Source: an uncultured Collinsella sp. (lineage in GTDB: Bacteria; Actinomycetota; Coriobacteriia; Coriobacteriales; Coriobacteriaceae). Taken from it: 64,000 bases of DNA. How positions within the stretch are numbered: the first letter of the stretch is position 1; each line of letters opens with the position of its first letter. Of the stretch, positions 44,601 to 52,769 are shown one piece after another. The stretch is taken from the NCBI GenBank assembly GCA_902488525.1, contig CABTWP010000002.1, forward strand, positions 1-64,000, in the 5' to 3' direction. The notes below the pieces were generated by a model that did not search any database, was not told where the DNA came from, and saw nothing but the letters and a program-made list of their open reading frames with translations. The position numbers and the translations under genes were made by a program.

Positions 44601-44652
44601 TTGGGGATGGTCTTGCGCGGCCTGTTGGGCAGCCAATTGCGTTACCCCAGAT

Positions 44653-44693
44653 AAAACCTGCCAAAACAAACCTGTCCCTTTTTGGTAGGTTTT
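44653..44693. repeat. Hairpin repeat upstream of the ROK kinase gene
   Basis: AAAACCTGCCAAA (44653-44665) pairs with TTTGGTAGGTTTT (44681-44693). The segment AACCTGCCAAAACAAACCTGTCCC matches one arm of the 40714-40799 element. Confidence 0.65.
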
Positions 44694-44747
44694 TGCCTTG
44701 AGAGCGGTACCATACAGGCAATGTTTAAACGAGAAAGGTGGGCTCCC

Positions 44748-45701
44748 ATGGAACCTAAGCAGTACTACATCGGCATCGACGTCGGCGGCACTTCGGTTAA
44801 GGAGGGCCTGTTCGACGAGGACGGCAACCTGCTTGCCAAGGCCAGCGTGCCCACGCCTCCTATCGTTGACGCCGCGGGCTTTGCCGCGGTGACCGAGGCT
44901 ATCGACCAGGTGGTCGCCAAGGCACAGATTCCGCGTGCCTTTGTGGCGGGCATTGGCCTGGCCGTTCCGTGTCCCATCCCGGCGTCGGGCGATGCCAAGG
45001 TCAAGGCCAACATTGCCATTAACCTGCCCGAGCTCAAGATCGCCATCCAGGAGCACTGCCCCGACGCGGTCGTTAAGTACGAGAACGACGCCAACGCTGC
45101 TGCTATGGGCGAGGCCTGGCTCGGCTCTGCCAAGGGCGTACAGAACGTGGTGATGGTCACCATTGGTACCGGCGTGGGCGGCGGCGTTATCGTTAACGGC
45201 GACGTGGTATCGGGCGTTGTGGGTGCTGGCGGCGAGATTGGCCACATGTGCCTGAACCCGGCCGAGGAGCGCACCTGCGGCTGCGGCGGCCATGGCCACC
45301 TGGAGCAGTATTCCAGCGCCACCGGCGTGGTGAGCAACTACCTTGCCGAGTGCAAGAAGGCGGGCGTCGAGCCCATCGAGCTGACCGGCCCCTCCGATTC
45401 CAAGGACGTGTTCCAGGCTTGTCGCGAGGGCGACAAGCTCGCGCTGGCCGCGGCCGATACCATGGCCGACTATCTCGGCCGCGCACTGGCGCTTATTGCC
45501 AACGTGGTTGATCCCGAGATGTTCCTCATCGGCGGCGGCGCCTCCGCCTCGGCCGATGTCTACCTCGACAAGGTTCGCGAGCACTTTAAGCAGTACGCGC
45601 TTTCCGCCTCGCGCGAGACGCCCATTAAGGTTGCTTCGCTCGGAAACGACGCCGGCATCATCGGTGCTGCCTACGTAGCCCTGCGCGCTGCCGGTAAATA
45701 G
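44748..45701 (+). CDS. ROK-family sugar kinase (glucokinase-like)
   Basis: 317 aa. ATP-binding YIGIDVGGTSVKEGLF, VKYENDANAAAMGEAWLG with the catalytic Asp, and TIGTGVGGGVIVNG. The ROK zinc motif is present as HMCLNPAEERTCGCGGHGHLEQY: the usual CxCGxxGCxE has His in place of the third Cys. It phosphorylates glucose released by the glucosidase, an inference from context. ATG 44748 follows AAAGGTGGG. Confidence 0.9.
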   Translation: MEPKQYYIGIDVGGTSVKEGLFDEDGNLLAKASVPTPPIVDAAGFAAVTEAIDQVVAKAQIPRAFVAGIGLAVPCPIPASGDAKVKANIAINLPELKIAIQEHCPDAVVKYENDANAAAMGEAWLGSAKGVQNVVMVTIGTGVGGGVIVNGDVVSGVVGAGGEIGHMCLNPAEERTCGCGGHGHLEQYSSATGVVSNYLAECKKAGVEPIELTGPSDSKDVFQACREGDKLALAAADTMADYLGRALALIANVVDPEMFLIGGGASASADVYLDKVREHFKQYALSASRETPIKVASLGNDAGIIGAAYVALRAAGK

Positions 45702-45702
45702 C

Positions 45703-45744
45703 TGGTGCAAGGGGGACAGGTTACATTGCACCAACATGGTGCAA
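45703..45744. repeat. TGGTGCAA palindromic repeat between the ROK kinase gene and ppaC
   Basis: TGGTGCAA (45703), TTGCACCA (45726) and TGGTGCAA (45737), each set next to GGGACAG. Related to 35326-35372. Confidence 0.65.
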
Positions 45745-45869
45745 AAGGGACAGCCTTGGCCCCCGTGCCTGCGCCCCAAAATATGCCGTGGCCCTTCCGT
45801 CTGCGAAGGCTCGGCATCGGCGTGCTACCATAGCTACGTCCAAGTACACATATCAAGTGGAGGATATCC

Positions 45870-46793
45870 ATGGCAAACGTTCTTGTCTTTGGTCACCAGA
45901 ACCCCGATAACGACGCCATCATGAGCGCCGTCGTCCTGTCCCAGCTGCTCAACCAGGTTGAGTATGCCGGCAACACCTACGAGGCCTGCGCCCTTGGTCA
46001 GCTTCCGGCCGAGTCCGCCAAGCTGCTCGCCGACGCCGGCATCGCCGAGCCCCGCGTGATCGAGTCCGTCGAGGCTGGTCAGCTCGTCGTCCTCACCGAC
46101 CACAACGAGTCTGCCCAGTCCGTCGCCGGCCTTAAGGACGCCACGGTCTTTGGCGTTGTCGATCATCACCGCATCGGCGACTTCGAGACCGCCGGCCCGC
46201 TGCACTACATCTGCCTGCCCTGGGGCTCCAGCTGCACCATCGTCACCAAGCTCGCCGGCGTGCTCGGCGTTGAGCTTTCCGACGTCCAGGCCAAGCTGCT
46301 GCTCTCGGCCATGATGACCGACACGCTCATGCTCAAGAGCCCCACCACCACCGATGTCGACCGCGCCGTCGCCGCCAAGCTCGGCGAGCAGGTGGGCGTC
46401 GACCCGGTCAAGTTTGGCATGGAGGTCTTCCTCACCCGTCCGTCTGGCTCCTTCACCGCAGCCGAGATGGTCGGCAACGACATCAAGATGTTCGAGCCTG
46501 CCGGCAAGAAGCTGCTCATCGGCCAGTACGAGACTGTCGACAAGACTCGCGCACTCGGCATGATCGACGAGATTCGCGAGGCCATGCGCGCCTACGCCGC
46601 CGAGAAGGGTGCCGACGGCATCGTCCTGTGCATCACTGACATCATGGAGGAGGGCTCGCAGGTCCTGCTCGAGGGCGAGACCGAGGCTGCTCAGAAGGGC
46701 CTGGGCATTGCCGACGAGCACGACGGCGTCTGGATGCCGGGCGTCCTCTCCCGTAAGAAGCAGGTCGCTGCCCCCATCATGGCCGCCTGCTAG
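45870..46793 (+). CDS. ppaC: Manganese-dependent inorganic pyrophosphatase (family II)
   Basis: 307 aa DHH-family enzyme hydrolysing pyrophosphate, which pulls biosynthetic reactions such as those of HisG and HisE. Metal ligands are in FGHQNPDNDAI, VLTDHNE and VVDHHRIGD; the C-terminal DHHA2 domain carries LSRKKQVAAPI. RBS GTGGAGG precedes ATG 45870. Terminator at 46813. Confidence 0.96.
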   Translation: MANVLVFGHQNPDNDAIMSAVVLSQLLNQVEYAGNTYEACALGQLPAESAKLLADAGIAEPRVIESVEAGQLVVLTDHNESAQSVAGLKDATVFGVVDHHRIGDFETAGPLHYICLPWGSSCTIVTKLAGVLGVELSDVQAKLLLSAMMTDTLMLKSPTTTDVDRAVAAKLGEQVGVDPVKFGMEVFLTRPSGSFTAAEMVGNDIKMFEPAGKKLLIGQYETVDKTRALGMIDEIREAMRAYAAEKGADGIVLCITDIMEEGSQVLLEGETEAAQKGLGIADEHDGVWMPGVLSRKKQVAAPIMAAC

Positions 46794-46812
46794 GTTTAGT
46801 TGACCAAACGCC

Positions 46813-46853
46813 ACGACCGGATCGCGGAAGCCCCGCGCTCCGGTCGTTTTTTG
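46813..46853 (+). terminator. Terminator after ppaC
   Basis: ACGACCGGA/TCCGGTCGT stem followed by six T. Confidence 0.88.
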
Positions 46854-46991
46854 TGCACGGCGCCGCGTCGTCTCTTGGATAGGCGCGCCCGTGCCGTTGA
46901 GCAAATAATGTTCAACCTGTGGTTCCGCTTTTCGGCCACGCCTGCGTGCCTGTCGTGCAGGGTAGGCTAGATGCAAGCGTAATACGTTAGA

Positions 46992-47047
46992 GCGCGGCAC
47001 CGCCACTTGGGCGGGCCGTGCTTTTTTAAGACGGGAGCTTTCCCGTG
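46992..47047 (+). promoter_or_regulatory. Attenuator-like hairpins in the nhaA leader
   Basis: GCGCGGCACCGCC (46992) pairs with GGCGGGCCGTGC (to 47021, one bulge and one G-U) and is followed by TTTTTT, an apparent terminator only about 35 nt before the nhaA start. A second small hairpin ACGGGA/TCCCGT (47031-47046) adjoins the RBS. No gene ends between the ppaC terminator and this one, so premature termination is plausible. Confidence 0.5.
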
Positions 47048-47060
47048 AAAGGAGCCGCCC

Positions 47061-48419
47061 ATGGCAGCACCCGAGCAGCTGTTTAACGTTCGTGAGCGCA
47101 AGCGTTTTGAGCGCCACGACATTTGGGAGCGCATCACCGAGAACGGCACGATTTCCGCCGCCGTCATGGTCTTCGCCGCCATCGCCGCCGTCATTTGCGC
47201 CAACACCGATGCCTACGAGGCCATCCATCACTTTTTGGAGACCCCGCTGTATGTGGGTCTGGGCAACCTTACGGCCGGTCTTACCGTTGAGCTTTTCGTC
47301 AACGACTTCCTCATGGCGATCTTCTTTTTGTTGGTGGGCATTGAGCTTAAGTACGAGATGACGGTCGGCGAGCTCAAGAACCCGCGCCAGGCTATGCTTC
47401 CCATGCTGGCGGCCGTGGGCGGCGTCGTCGTTCCCGCCTGCATCTATCTGATCTTTAACCATGCCGGCGCGCACAACGGCTGGGCCATTCCCATGGCAAC
47501 CGATATTGCCTTTGCGCTGGGCGTGCTGTCGCTTTTGGGCAACCGCGTGCCCAACGGCGTGCGCGTGTTCTTCTCGACGCTCGCCATCGCCGACGACCTC
47601 ATCTCCATCGCCGCCATCGCCATCTTCTACGGTCAGAGCCCCAATCCGTTTTGGTTGGGCGCCGCCGCGCTTGTGACCTGTGCGCTCGTGTGGCTCAACA
47701 AGACGCAGCATTATCGCCTTGCCCCGTATTCGGTACTGGGCCTGCTGTTGTGGTTCTGCATGTTCAAGAGCGGCGTGCACGCTACGCTTGCTGGCGTCAT
47801 CCTGGCCTTCACCATCCCGGCCAAGTGCGGTGTTAAGCTTGATGGTCTCACCGATTGGCTGGGCGAGTGCTTGCCGCTGCTCGATGACCGCTACGACGAC
47901 GAGGCGCACATCCTGGGCCAGCATGACTTTACCGTCTCGACCACCAAAGTCGAGCGCGTCATGCACCGCGTGACCCCGCCGCTCATCCGCATGGAGCGCC
48001 TGATCTCCACGCCGGTCAACTTTGTGATCCTGCCGATCTTCGCGTTCGTCAACGCACAGGTTCGCCTGGTGGGCGTGGACATGAGCACGCTACTCACCGA
48101 CCCGGTGACGCTCGGCGTGTACTTTGGCATGCTGCTGGGCAAGCCGATCGGCATCTTTGGCATGACGTTCGCCCTGGTCAAGCTCAAGGCCTGCGAGCTG
48201 CCGCACAATGTCAACTGGCATATGATTGCCGGCGTGGGCATTCTGGGCGGTATCGGCTTTACCATGTCGATTCTCATCAGCGGCCTCGCCTTCCCGACGG
48301 CCCAGTTTGAGGTTCTGGCCGCCAAGGCCGCTATTCTCGCCGGCTCTGTCACCGCGGCCGTACTTGGCATGATCTACATGAGTGTGATCTGCAAGCACCC
48401 CGCGCCCAAGAACGAGTAG
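47061..48419 (+). CDS. nhaA: Na+/H+ antiporter NhaA
   Basis: 452 aa with about twelve membrane spans. The ion-binding aspartate pair is in STLAIADDLISIAAIAIF; MATDIAFALGVL and the C-terminal GVGILGGIGFTMSILISGLAF are family signatures. It exports Na+ in exchange for H+, controlling pH and salt. RBS AAAGGAG precedes ATG 47061. A long polar loop in the middle (GECLPLLDDRYDDEAHIL) is longer than in E. coli NhaA. Confidence 0.95.
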   Translation: MAAPEQLFNVRERKRFERHDIWERITENGTISAAVMVFAAIAAVICANTDAYEAIHHFLETPLYVGLGNLTAGLTVELFVNDFLMAIFFLLVGIELKYEMTVGELKNPRQAMLPMLAAVGGVVVPACIYLIFNHAGAHNGWAIPMATDIAFALGVLSLLGNRVPNGVRVFFSTLAIADDLISIAAIAIFYGQSPNPFWLGAAALVTCALVWLNKTQHYRLAPYSVLGLLLWFCMFKSGVHATLAGVILAFTIPAKCGVKLDGLTDWLGECLPLLDDRYDDEAHILGQHDFTVSTTKVERVMHRVTPPLIRMERLISTPVNFVILPIFAFVNAQVRLVGVDMSTLLTDPVTLGVYFGMLLGKPIGIFGMTFALVKLKACELPHNVNWHMIAGVGILGGIGFTMSILISGLAFPTAQFEVLAAKAAILAGSVTAAVLGMIYMSVICKHPAPKNE

Positions 48420-48503
48420 GCGCGTAGAAACAGACGCCAGAGCCTGCTCGAGCGCGTGTAAAACGCGGTTTTGAGTGGTACTTGCCACCTGCCGGACACG
48501 CCA

Positions 48504-48734
48504 GTGGTCAAAAAACGCCGTTTGTGAGTACTGTCACAAACGGCGTTTCATTTTAGGTGCGGAAAATAATGTACAAATCTATTCTGTCTGTGCATTAACG
48601 ATTGCGTGGCTGGACGAAAAATGCTGATGCATCCTTCCAAAACCGGACACAAAAGGCCAAGACTGGCCTTTTTAATTCAAAATCGCTGTTACTAAAAAAG
48701 TAACAGTACTCATATTTGCTATTTTTTGACCACA
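48504..48734. mobile_element. 231-bp MITE-like element with imperfect terminal inverted repeats
   Basis: The left end reads GTGGTCAAAAAA...TGAGTACTGTCAC and the inverse of the right end reads GTGGTCAAAAAA...TGAGTACTGTTAC. The left end also contains a 15-bp perfect hairpin (48513-48548, loop GTACTG), and the right end carries GTTACTAAAAAAGTAAC. No ORF is inside. The same core ends occur at 63033-63249. No clear target duplication was found. The element fills most of the 332-bp gap after nhaA. Confidence 0.7.
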
Positions 48735-48751
48735 GGCCCCAATGACTAGGT

Positions 48752-49006
48752 TTATTCCACGGTGCCGTAGATGGCGCCCCAGCCGTGGGCGGCCAAGGCG
48801 GAGTTGAGCTGGTCGCAAAGCGATTGGCGGTCGTAGTAGCCGGGCGGCAAAAGGTTCACGATTTCCATAAGGTCGGGTGTCAGGTCCAAGATCTCGGCCT
48901 GCACGATGAGATCCAGGCGGTCGATGGCGTGGCGGTCGTAAAACAGTCCGTCGACCAGGCGCTGAAGGTCGCCGAATTCCTCGGCCTGGAACGATCCGTA
49001 CTCCAT
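48752..49006 (-). CDS. Small acidic protein of unknown function
   Basis: 84 aa. AAGGAGG precedes ATG 49006, supporting translation. The sequence (YDRHAIDRLDLIVQAEILDLTPDLMEIVNLLPPGYYDRQSL) is mostly helical, with a PPGYY turn. No signal, membrane segment or known motif was recognised. It lies between the MITE-like element and a divergent aminotransferase gene. Confidence 0.65.
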   Translation of the reverse strand: MEYGSFQAEEFGDLQRLVDGLFYDRHAIDRLDLIVQAEILDLTPDLMEIVNLLPPGYYDRQSLCDQLNSALAAHGWGAIYGTVE

Positions 49007-49155
49007 AGTGCCTCCTTGGGCGCTTCATGCCGGCATGCGCGGCGATTCGTAATTCATTGCGATGGACTTAATCTATCACGGCTTCATAACGTTGCGACGG
49101 TGGCGGTCTATACTTAGAAGAATTGCAACGTACCGCTTCGTGAAAGGTCGCACCC

Positions 49156-50460
49156 ATGCAGACGATCTACCAGAAGATGGAAACCACCGAACTCGATGCC
49201 GCCATCGAGGCGCTCAAAGCCGAGGTCGCCGAGGTCAAGGCCAAGGGCCTGGCGCTCGACATGGCCCGCGGCAAGCCGTCGCCCTCCCAGGTGGACATCT
49301 CTCGACCCATGCTCGATATCCTCAATGCCGATGCCGATCTGCACGACGGCAATGTCGACTGCTCCAACTACGGCTGCTTTGAGGGCATTCCCTCGGCACG
49401 CAAGCTGGCGGGGGAGTTCCTGGGTTGCCCCGCCGAGCAGACGCTCGTGCTGGGTTCGTCGAGCTTGCTGATCGAGCACGATATTGCCGGTATGTTCTGG
49501 CGTTGCGGCTCGTGCGGCAGCGAGCCCTGGGAGGCTTATGAGGCCGCGCACGACGGCAAGAAGGTCAAGTTCCTGTGCCCCGTTCCCGGCTACGACCGCC
49601 ACTTTGGCATCACCGCCGATCTGGGTATCGAGAACGTCCCCGTCGCGATGACCGACAACGGCCCCGACATGGACGAGGTCGAGCGCCTGGTTGCCGCCGA
49701 CGACTCCATCAAGGGTATCTGGTGCGTGCCCAAGTATTCCAACCCCACGGGCATTACCTTTAGCGAGGACACCGTGCGTCGCCTGGTCGAGATGCCCACG
49801 GCCGCGCCCGATTTCCGCATCTTCTGGGACAACGCCTACTGCGTGCACGACCTGTACGACGAGACCGACGAGCTCGCCAATATCTTCGACCTCGCTCGCG
49901 CGGCGGGCACCGAGGATCGCGTGGTGGCCTTCGCCTCGACGTCCAAGATCACCTTCCCGGGCGCCGGTATCGGCTTTATCGGTGCGAGCCCCGCGGTCAT
50001 CGCCGAGTTCTCCAAGCGCCTGAAGGCCGGCCTCATCAGCGCCGACAAGCTCAACCAGCTGCGTCACGTGCGCTTCCTTCCCACCATCGAGGCGGTCAAG
50101 GAGCACATGAAAAAGCATGCCGAGTTCTTGCGCCCGCGCTTTGAGGCCGTCGAGCGCAAGCTCACCGAGGGCTTGGGCGACACGGGCTGCGCCACCTGGA
50201 CGCATCCCCGCGGCGGCTACTTTGTAAGCTTCGATGGTCCCGAGGGCTCGGCCCAAAAGGTCGCCGCGCTCTGCGCCGACCTGGGCGTCAAGCTCACGCC
50301 GGCCGGTGCTACCTGGCCCTATGGCAAGGACCCGCGCGATACCAACATCCGCATCGCGCCGAGCTATCCCACGGTCGAGGACCTGGAGGCCGCGCTCGAT
50401 GTGCTGGTGCTGGCCGTTAAGCTTGTCGCTGCCGAGCTCGCGCGTGCCGAGCGCGCCTAA
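49156..50460 (+). CDS. PLP-dependent aminotransferase (class I, aspartate aminotransferase-like)
   Basis: 434 aa. The fold-type I elements are ALDMARGKPSPSQVD at the N-terminus, CVPKYSNPTGITFSED, IFWDNAYCVHDLY and the PLP lysine in FASTSKITFPGAGIGF, with NIRIAPSYPT at the C-terminus. The LALDMARGKP start resembles the Asp_aminotransf/MocR-like group of anaerobes, probably aspartate:2-oxoglutarate aminotransferase. ATG 49156 follows GAAAGGTCG. Single gene. Confidence 0.87.
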   Translation: MQTIYQKMETTELDAAIEALKAEVAEVKAKGLALDMARGKPSPSQVDISRPMLDILNADADLHDGNVDCSNYGCFEGIPSARKLAGEFLGCPAEQTLVLGSSSLLIEHDIAGMFWRCGSCGSEPWEAYEAAHDGKKVKFLCPVPGYDRHFGITADLGIENVPVAMTDNGPDMDEVERLVAADDSIKGIWCVPKYSNPTGITFSEDTVRRLVEMPTAAPDFRIFWDNAYCVHDLYDETDELANIFDLARAAGTEDRVVAFASTSKITFPGAGIGFIGASPAVIAEFSKRLKAGLISADKLNQLRHVRFLPTIEAVKEHMKKHAEFLRPRFEAVERKLTEGLGDTGCATWTHPRGGYFVSFDGPEGSAQKVAALCADLGVKLTPAGATWPYGKDPRDTNIRIAPSYPTVEDLEAALDVLVLAVKLVAAELARAERA

Positions 50461-50511
50461 CGCGCGGCTTCCCGTACTATCCGCACCTTCGATACGTAAA
50501 GGAGCATATAC

Positions 50512-50826
50512 ATGGATTTGGGTATTTCCACCAACCCCACGCCAGAGCTCTACACCATTAAGGTAACCGGCGAGATCGATATCTCTAACGCCGATAGCCT
50601 GCGCAATGCCATCGACCTGGCGCTCGAGCAGCCCACTGAGGCCGTTGAGCTCGATTTTGCCCAGGTGAGCTACATCGATTCAACGGGCATTGGCGTGCTC
50701 GTGGGCGCCGCGCACCACGCGGTCGACCACGGCAAGCGTTTTAGCTGCACCAATGTGCAGCCCCCGGTAATGCGCGTGGTTCAGCTGTTGGGTGTCGACC
50801 AGGAGATTTCGATCACCGCTGCATAA
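50512..50826 (+). CDS. STAS-domain anti-sigma factor antagonist-like protein
   Basis: 104 aa. SpoIIAA/RsbV-like: the phosphorylatable serine is in VSYIDSTGIGVLVGA, preceded by VTGEIDISNADSLRNAI. Such proteins bind a kinase/anti-sigma factor when unphosphorylated. No RsbW/SpoIIAB-type kinase or sigma factor is adjacent, so the partner is elsewhere. RBS AAAGGAGC precedes ATG 50512. Confidence 0.85.
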   Translation: MDLGISTNPTPELYTIKVTGEIDISNADSLRNAIDLALEQPTEAVELDFAQVSYIDSTGIGVLVGAAHHAVDHGKRFSCTNVQPPVMRVVQLLGVDQEISITAA

Positions 50827-50978
50827 TCTTTGCCCCCAAAAGGGCGTGCCGTTGGCATATGTTTGTGATGCGCTCGGACGTTTTGGCGTCCGGGCGCTAT
50901 ACTTGACCGAATGAATAGACGAGTTCCGGCCGAATGGCGCGGTGCGGGCTCGACTCACATCGAGCCTTGGAGGTATGT

Positions 50979-51560
50979 GTGTTTGGTATTGGAGAGGGTG
51001 AGCTCGCGATCATCGTGGTCTTCGGCTTTTTGCTGTTTGGCCCGGACAAGCTCCCGCAGATGGGCCGCACGATCGGCCGTGCCATCCGTCAGTTCCGCGA
51101 GACGCAGGAAAAGATGACGGCTGTTGTTCAGTCTGAGATTATCGATCCGGTAAGCGAGGCCGCTTCGGCACCGGTCAAGCCCAAGAAGACTGCCGTCGAT
51201 GACGATTCCGATGCGGACAAGGATGCCGCCGAGACGGCAGCGCCCGCCAAGAAGGAGACCTTTGCCGAGCGCCGTGCCCGCCTTGCTGCCGAGAAGGCCG
51301 CGAGCGAGGCTGCCGCCGAGGGCGAGGGTGCTGCTGAGGAGGCCGAGGGTGCCGAGCCTGCCGCTGCCGCCGAGCCTGTCGTCGAGCCCGAGCCTGCTGC
51401 AGAACCGGAGCCCGAGCCCGAGCCGGTAGAGCCCACGACGGCCGACCTCTACGCCCGTCGTCCCCGCAAGCGCAAGGCCGTCGTCGACCAGCTCGCCCGC
51501 GAGCTCGAGGCCGAGGACGACGCCGCTGCCGCCGACGCCTCGAAGGGAGGCGATGAGTAA
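50979..51560 (+). CDS. tatA: Twin-arginine translocase subunit TatA/TatB
   Basis: 193 aa. GTG 50979 with GGAGG upstream starts MFGIGEGELAIIVVFGFLLFGPDKLPQ: the membrane helix, the FGP hinge and an amphipathic helix (GRTIGRAIRQFRET). The tail is unusually long and Ala/Glu/Pro-rich with a PEPEPEPEP run, then a basic RRPRKRK. It overlaps tatC by 1 nt (TAATG). With TatC it exports folded cofactor-bearing proteins. Confidence 0.92.
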   Translation: MFGIGEGELAIIVVFGFLLFGPDKLPQMGRTIGRAIRQFRETQEKMTAVVQSEIIDPVSEAASAPVKPKKTAVDDDSDADKDAAETAAPAKKETFAERRARLAAEKAASEAAAEGEGAAEEAEGAEPAAAAEPVVEPEPAAEPEPEPEPVEPTTADLYARRPRKRKAVVDQLARELEAEDDAAAADASKGGDE

Positions 51561-52351
51561 TGCCTATCGGACCTGCGCGCATGCCGCTCTTCGATCACCT
51601 GGGAGAGCTCCGTCGCCGCCTGACTATCGTGGTCGTGTCGGTGTTTGCCGCCGCCATCGTGCTGTATTTCGCCACGCCCGTGGTGCTCGACATCCTGGAA
51701 GACCCCATCCGCTCCTTTGTGCCGGACGGTAAGTTCTACATCACCACCACGCTCGGCGGCTTTGGCCTGCGCTTCTCGCTGGCCATCAAGATGGCCGTGG
51801 TCATGTGCACGCCCATGATCATCTGGCAGATTCTAGCATTTTTCCTGCCGGCGCTGCGTCCCAACGAGCGCAAATGGGTCGTGCCCACGGTGCTCGCCTC
51901 GACGGTGCTGTTCTTCCTGGGCGCCATCTTCTGCTATTTCATCATCATCCCGGCGGGCTTTGAGTGGCTTATCGGCGAGACCTCGGCCGTCGCCACGGCG
52001 CTGCCCGACCTGGAGAACTACGTCAACATGGAGCTGCTCTTTATGATCGGCTTTGGCGTGGCGTTTGAGCTGCCGCTTATCATCTTCTACCTGTCCGTCT
52101 TCCACATCGTGTCCTACGCGGCCTTCCGCGGCGCCTGGCGCTACGTGTACGTGGGCCTGCTTGTGGGCTCGGCTGTGATTACGCCCGACGGCTCGCCCGT
52201 TACGCTGGGCCTCATGTATGGTGCCCTGCTCTCGCTCTACGAGATTTCGCTCGCCATTGCCCGCGTGGTCATTACCGCGCGCGAGGGCAAGGAGGGCTTG
52301 TTTGTGAGCCGTCTGGACCTGTTCTCGGACGATGAGGACGACGAGGAGTAA
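51560..52351 (+). CDS. tatC: Twin-arginine translocase subunit TatC
   Basis: 263 aa, six predicted membrane spans. The cytoplasmic N-terminus with the signal-peptide-binding region is MPLFDHLGELRRRL; FAFFLPALRPNERK and the FELPLIIFYLS segment with the conserved Glu/Pro are present. The C-terminal tail is acidic. It is followed after 6 nt by hypA, linking Tat export with metalloenzyme maturation. Confidence 0.95.
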   Translation: MPIGPARMPLFDHLGELRRRLTIVVVSVFAAAIVLYFATPVVLDILEDPIRSFVPDGKFYITTTLGGFGLRFSLAIKMAVVMCTPMIIWQILAFFLPALRPNERKWVVPTVLASTVLFFLGAIFCYFIIIPAGFEWLIGETSAVATALPDLENYVNMELLFMIGFGVAFELPLIIFYLSVFHIVSYAAFRGAWRYVYVGLLVGSAVITPDGSPVTLGLMYGALLSLYEISLAIARVVITAREGKEGLFVSRLDLFSDDEDDEE

Positions 52352-52357
52352 ATCGGT

Positions 52358-52714
52358 ATGCACGAGGTTGGCATTGTCAACGGCATACTCGATACAGTGA
52401 TTCGCGCGGCGCGTGGGGCGGGGGCCTCGCGCGCCGTTTTGGTAACGCTGCGTATCGGGGATATGACCGAAGTTGTGCGCGAGGCGCTCGACTTTGCGTG
52501 GGAGACATTTCGCGATGAGGACCCGCTCACGCGAGGCTGCGAGCTTGCCGTGGAGGAAGTCCATCCACAAAGCGAGTGTCTGGACTGCGGGGAGGTCTTT
52601 GAGCACGATCGCTTCCATTGCCGCTGTCCCCAATGTGGCGGCGCCAACGTGCGCCTGCTGCACGGCCGCGAACTCGACATCGCAAGTATCGAAATCGAAA
52701 CCCCCGACGATTAG
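52358..52714 (+). CDS. hypA: Hydrogenase nickel-incorporation protein HypA
   Basis: 118 aa. The nickel site is the N-terminal MHE (His2), and the structural zinc site is two CxxC motifs (C74/C77 in ECLDCGE, C90/C93 in CRCPQCG). It delivers Ni to the large subunit of [NiFe] hydrogenase, or to urease, together with HypB. ATG follows the tatC stop by 6 nt. No hydrogenase structural genes are in the window. Confidence 0.93.
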   Translation: MHEVGIVNGILDTVIRAARGAGASRAVLVTLRIGDMTEVVREALDFAWETFRDEDPLTRGCELAVEEVHPQSECLDCGEVFEHDRFHCRCPQCGGANVRLLHGRELDIASIEIETPDD

Positions 52715-52769
52715 CCCATCAGCCACCTGGGGACGGGGTATAAAGGGGCAAAAGTAAGGAGCGCTGAGT

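Noticed and set aside
45834..47966. 710-aa antisense frame over ppaC and nhaA
   Set aside because: It spans two genes plus their intergenic terminator and shows biased low-complexity composition.
48504..48734. Phage attachment site or integron attC
   Set aside because: No integrase gene, tRNA end or attC core is nearby. Matching inverted ends fit a MITE-like element better.
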